DNA from: Acidobacteriota bacterium
GTDB taxonomy: Bacteria; Acidobacteriota; Aminicenantia; UBA2199
DNA: 6,188 nt
Reading direction: 5' to 3'
NCBI GenBank assembly: GCA_021817755.1
Contig: JAKAGC010000255.1
Location: 1 to 6,188 of the forward strand
Shown here: positions 4,985-6,188 of the stretch, piece by piece
Layout of the letters: each line of letters starts with the position of its first letter
Numbering within the stretch: the stretch's first letter is position 1
Program-made: the position numbers and the translations under genes
The notes under the pieces: generated by a model
What the model saw: only the letters and a program-made list of their open reading frames with translations
Told to the model about the DNA's origin: nothing
Databases searched by the model: none

Positions 4985-6188
4985 TTATTTACTTATAGGA
5001 ATGATTATTTCAAAGCTAGTACCTACCCATAGAATGCTTTTTAACACTCTAATCGATCCCTCGAATTGTTTTATGATATCCCGGCAAATCACCAGCCCCA
5101 TTCCACAACCGTTTTCTTTAGTAGTATATCCCTCCTCGAAAATTTTTTCAAAGGTATGAGCATGAATGCCGGGACCGGTATCATGGATGAGTATTTGTAA
5201 TTTTTTCCCAGCGACAAAATCGAGTCGTGAGAATTCGATGGTTACACATCCTTTCTTCCTGGAAAAATGAAAGCGTCGAGTCTGCTGGACGGCATTGAGA
5301 ATAAGATTGTAAATGACCTGTTCCAGGCTGGCTTTTTTTATGGACATATTGTTGAGGGAGTCTTCTTTTAAAGGTAAAACTTTCACAGTGATATTGAAGG
5401 GTTTGGCTTCGCTATCTTCGATTCGCTGGGCAACTTCTTTTACCAGCTCGAATAAATCGACGTTGGTATCTGTTCCTAAAAGTTTCATAGACATTTTTCG
5501 GAAGGTATCCACAATAGCGGAGGAACGCTTTGCATCGCTTAATAGTGTATCCAGGTGGTTTCTAATTTTGTCGATGTCTTCTTTTCCCAAGTGGTTTTTC
5601 ATCTCGATGATGTTATAAAGAGCGCGTATACTAAATTCGGACAAGAGGGCATTTTTAAGATCATGGGCCATGCTTCCGTATGTTTTTCCAGCAAGAATAA
5701 AGGGCATTTCCTCTTTCCATACCTGCCGCAACCTTTTTATTTCGAGGACATACCCGATTTCCCTAGCTGCGGCATTAACTTTGTAATGATCTTTATCGCA
5801 GAATCTCCGTGTACTTGAGTGAAAGGCAAAAAGAGCAAATCGCCATTCATCCGTAACTTCTACCGGATATGCAATACATGATTCATATCCGATGGCTTGG
5901 TGAAGCCAGCGGTGTTTTTGATGACGGGGTGTACGACTTATACTTTCTTCTATAATTACTTCTCGGTTCACAGCGACATCTTTCACCGGACTATAACGGA
6001 ATTTATGCATAAGATTATCGATATTTTCATCGATATCACCAGACAATTCAACAATTTTTACTTTAAATCTTGTAGGATGAAGTTTAAATAGTATTATGGA
6101 TTCAGCACTTATTTCGGATTTCAGTTCATGGATAACTGTATATATAGAGCGATCAATATTATCTATTTTAAATGGTTCCGGTAGAGTT
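4985..6188 (-). CDS. GAF-domain sensor histidine kinase (N terminus outside the window)
   Basis: The frame is open from the right edge to TAA at 4985-4987, giving 400 visible residues. A TTG at 6044-6046 could be taken as a start, but it lies inside a domain and 47 coherent residues (including IDRSIYTVIHELKSEISAES) precede it, so the gene is 5' partial. Visible residues about 8-150 form a GAF-like sensor domain (ESCIAYPVEVTDEWRFALFAF at its core strands). Then comes the phospho-acceptor helix with His175 in GSMAHDLKNAL, and an HATPase domain: N box around YNLILNAVQQ with Asn298, G1 DTGPG at 336-340, F box FEKIFEEGYTTK at 346-357, G2 GCGMGL at 360-365, ending in a GTSFEIIIPI strand. No receiver domain or membrane segment is visible, though either could lie upstream. 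It is the most upstream operon gene seen. A likely partner is the receiver at the front of the hybrid kinase encoded next; this pairing is inferred from gene order only. Confidence 0.92.
   Translation of the reverse strand, partial: TLPEPFKIDNIDRSIYTVIHELKSEISAESIILFKLHPTRFKVKIVELSGDIDENIDNLMHKFRYSPVKDVAVNREVIIEESISRTPRHQKHRWLHQAIGYESCIAYPVEVTDEWRFALFAFHSSTRRFCDKDHYKVNAAAREIGYVLEIKRLRQVWKEEMPFILAGKTYGSMAHDLKNALLSEFSIRALYNIIEMKNHLGKEDIDKIRNHLDTLLSDAKRSSAIVDTFRKMSMKLLGTDTNVDLFELVKEVAQRIEDSEAKPFNITVKVLPLKEDSLNNMSIKKASLEQVIYNLILNAVQQTRRFHFSRKKGCVTIEFSRLDFVAGKKLQILIHDTGPGIHAHTFEKIFEEGYTTKENGCGMGLVICRDIIKQFEGSIRVLKSILWVGTSFEIIIPISK

Noticed and set aside
6044..6046. TTG as the start codon of the upstream kinase
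   Set aside because: The frame stays open for 47 more codons to the window edge, and those residues fit the beginning of the GAF-like domain, so the real start is outside.
1..6188. CRISPR array, tRNA, rRNA, insertion sequence ends or attachment sites
   Set aside because: I found no regularly spaced repeats, cloverleaf-like segments, terminal inverted repeats or conserved rRNA stretches on either strand.

Overview
The window is an AT-rich piece of a bacterial chromosome. It is dominated by one minus-strand operon of signalling genes that enters from the right edge and ends near position 396. A short C-terminal piece of a plus-strand gene lies at the left edge. The two transcription units converge on a gap of about 270 bp with no clear terminator.

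Organism: GGAGG-type ribosome binding sites, low GC, and large soluble PAS/GAF sensor kinases with HisKA_2-type cores point to a signalling-rich environmental bacterium. A spirochaete, a delta-proteobacterium-like lineage or a related Gram-negative group would fit. This is a guess from style; no marker gene fixes the taxonomy.

Layout, in transcription order (right to left): (1) a GAF-histidine kinase, cut at its N terminus by the window edge (4985-6188); (2) a 1090-residue hybrid kinase with the order REC-PAS-GAF-GAF-PAS-GAF-HisKA_2-HATPase (1697-4969); (3) a stand-alone canonical receiver of 127 residues (1295-1678); (4) a receiver fused to a TIR-like domain (396-1265). The gaps are 15, 18 and about 29 bp and all genes share a strand, so they are very likely co-transcribed. 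The promoter is outside the window.

How they may work together: the first kinase could phosphorylate the receiver at the front of the second. The second kinase, with four or more small-molecule or redox-type sensor modules, could phosphorylate the stand-alone receiver and/or the receiver-TIR protein. None of the four proteins carries a DNA-binding domain, so the visible output is the TIR-like domain. It resembles the family of TIR effectors found in CBASS and Pycsar anti-phage systems (Cap12/PycTIR type), whose studied members degrade NAD+. The most notable reading is a two-component phosphorelay whose end effector is a candidate NAD+-consuming TIR enzyme, possibly a stress or defence switch. 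The domain calls come from readable motifs. NADase activity and phospho-control are inference.

Also notable: the conserved receiver lysine is replaced by arginine in two of the three receivers. The first PAS domain of the hybrid kinase has a four-cysteine cluster. Two 8-A tracts sit at the very start of the TIR gene, where a one-base slip would end translation at once.
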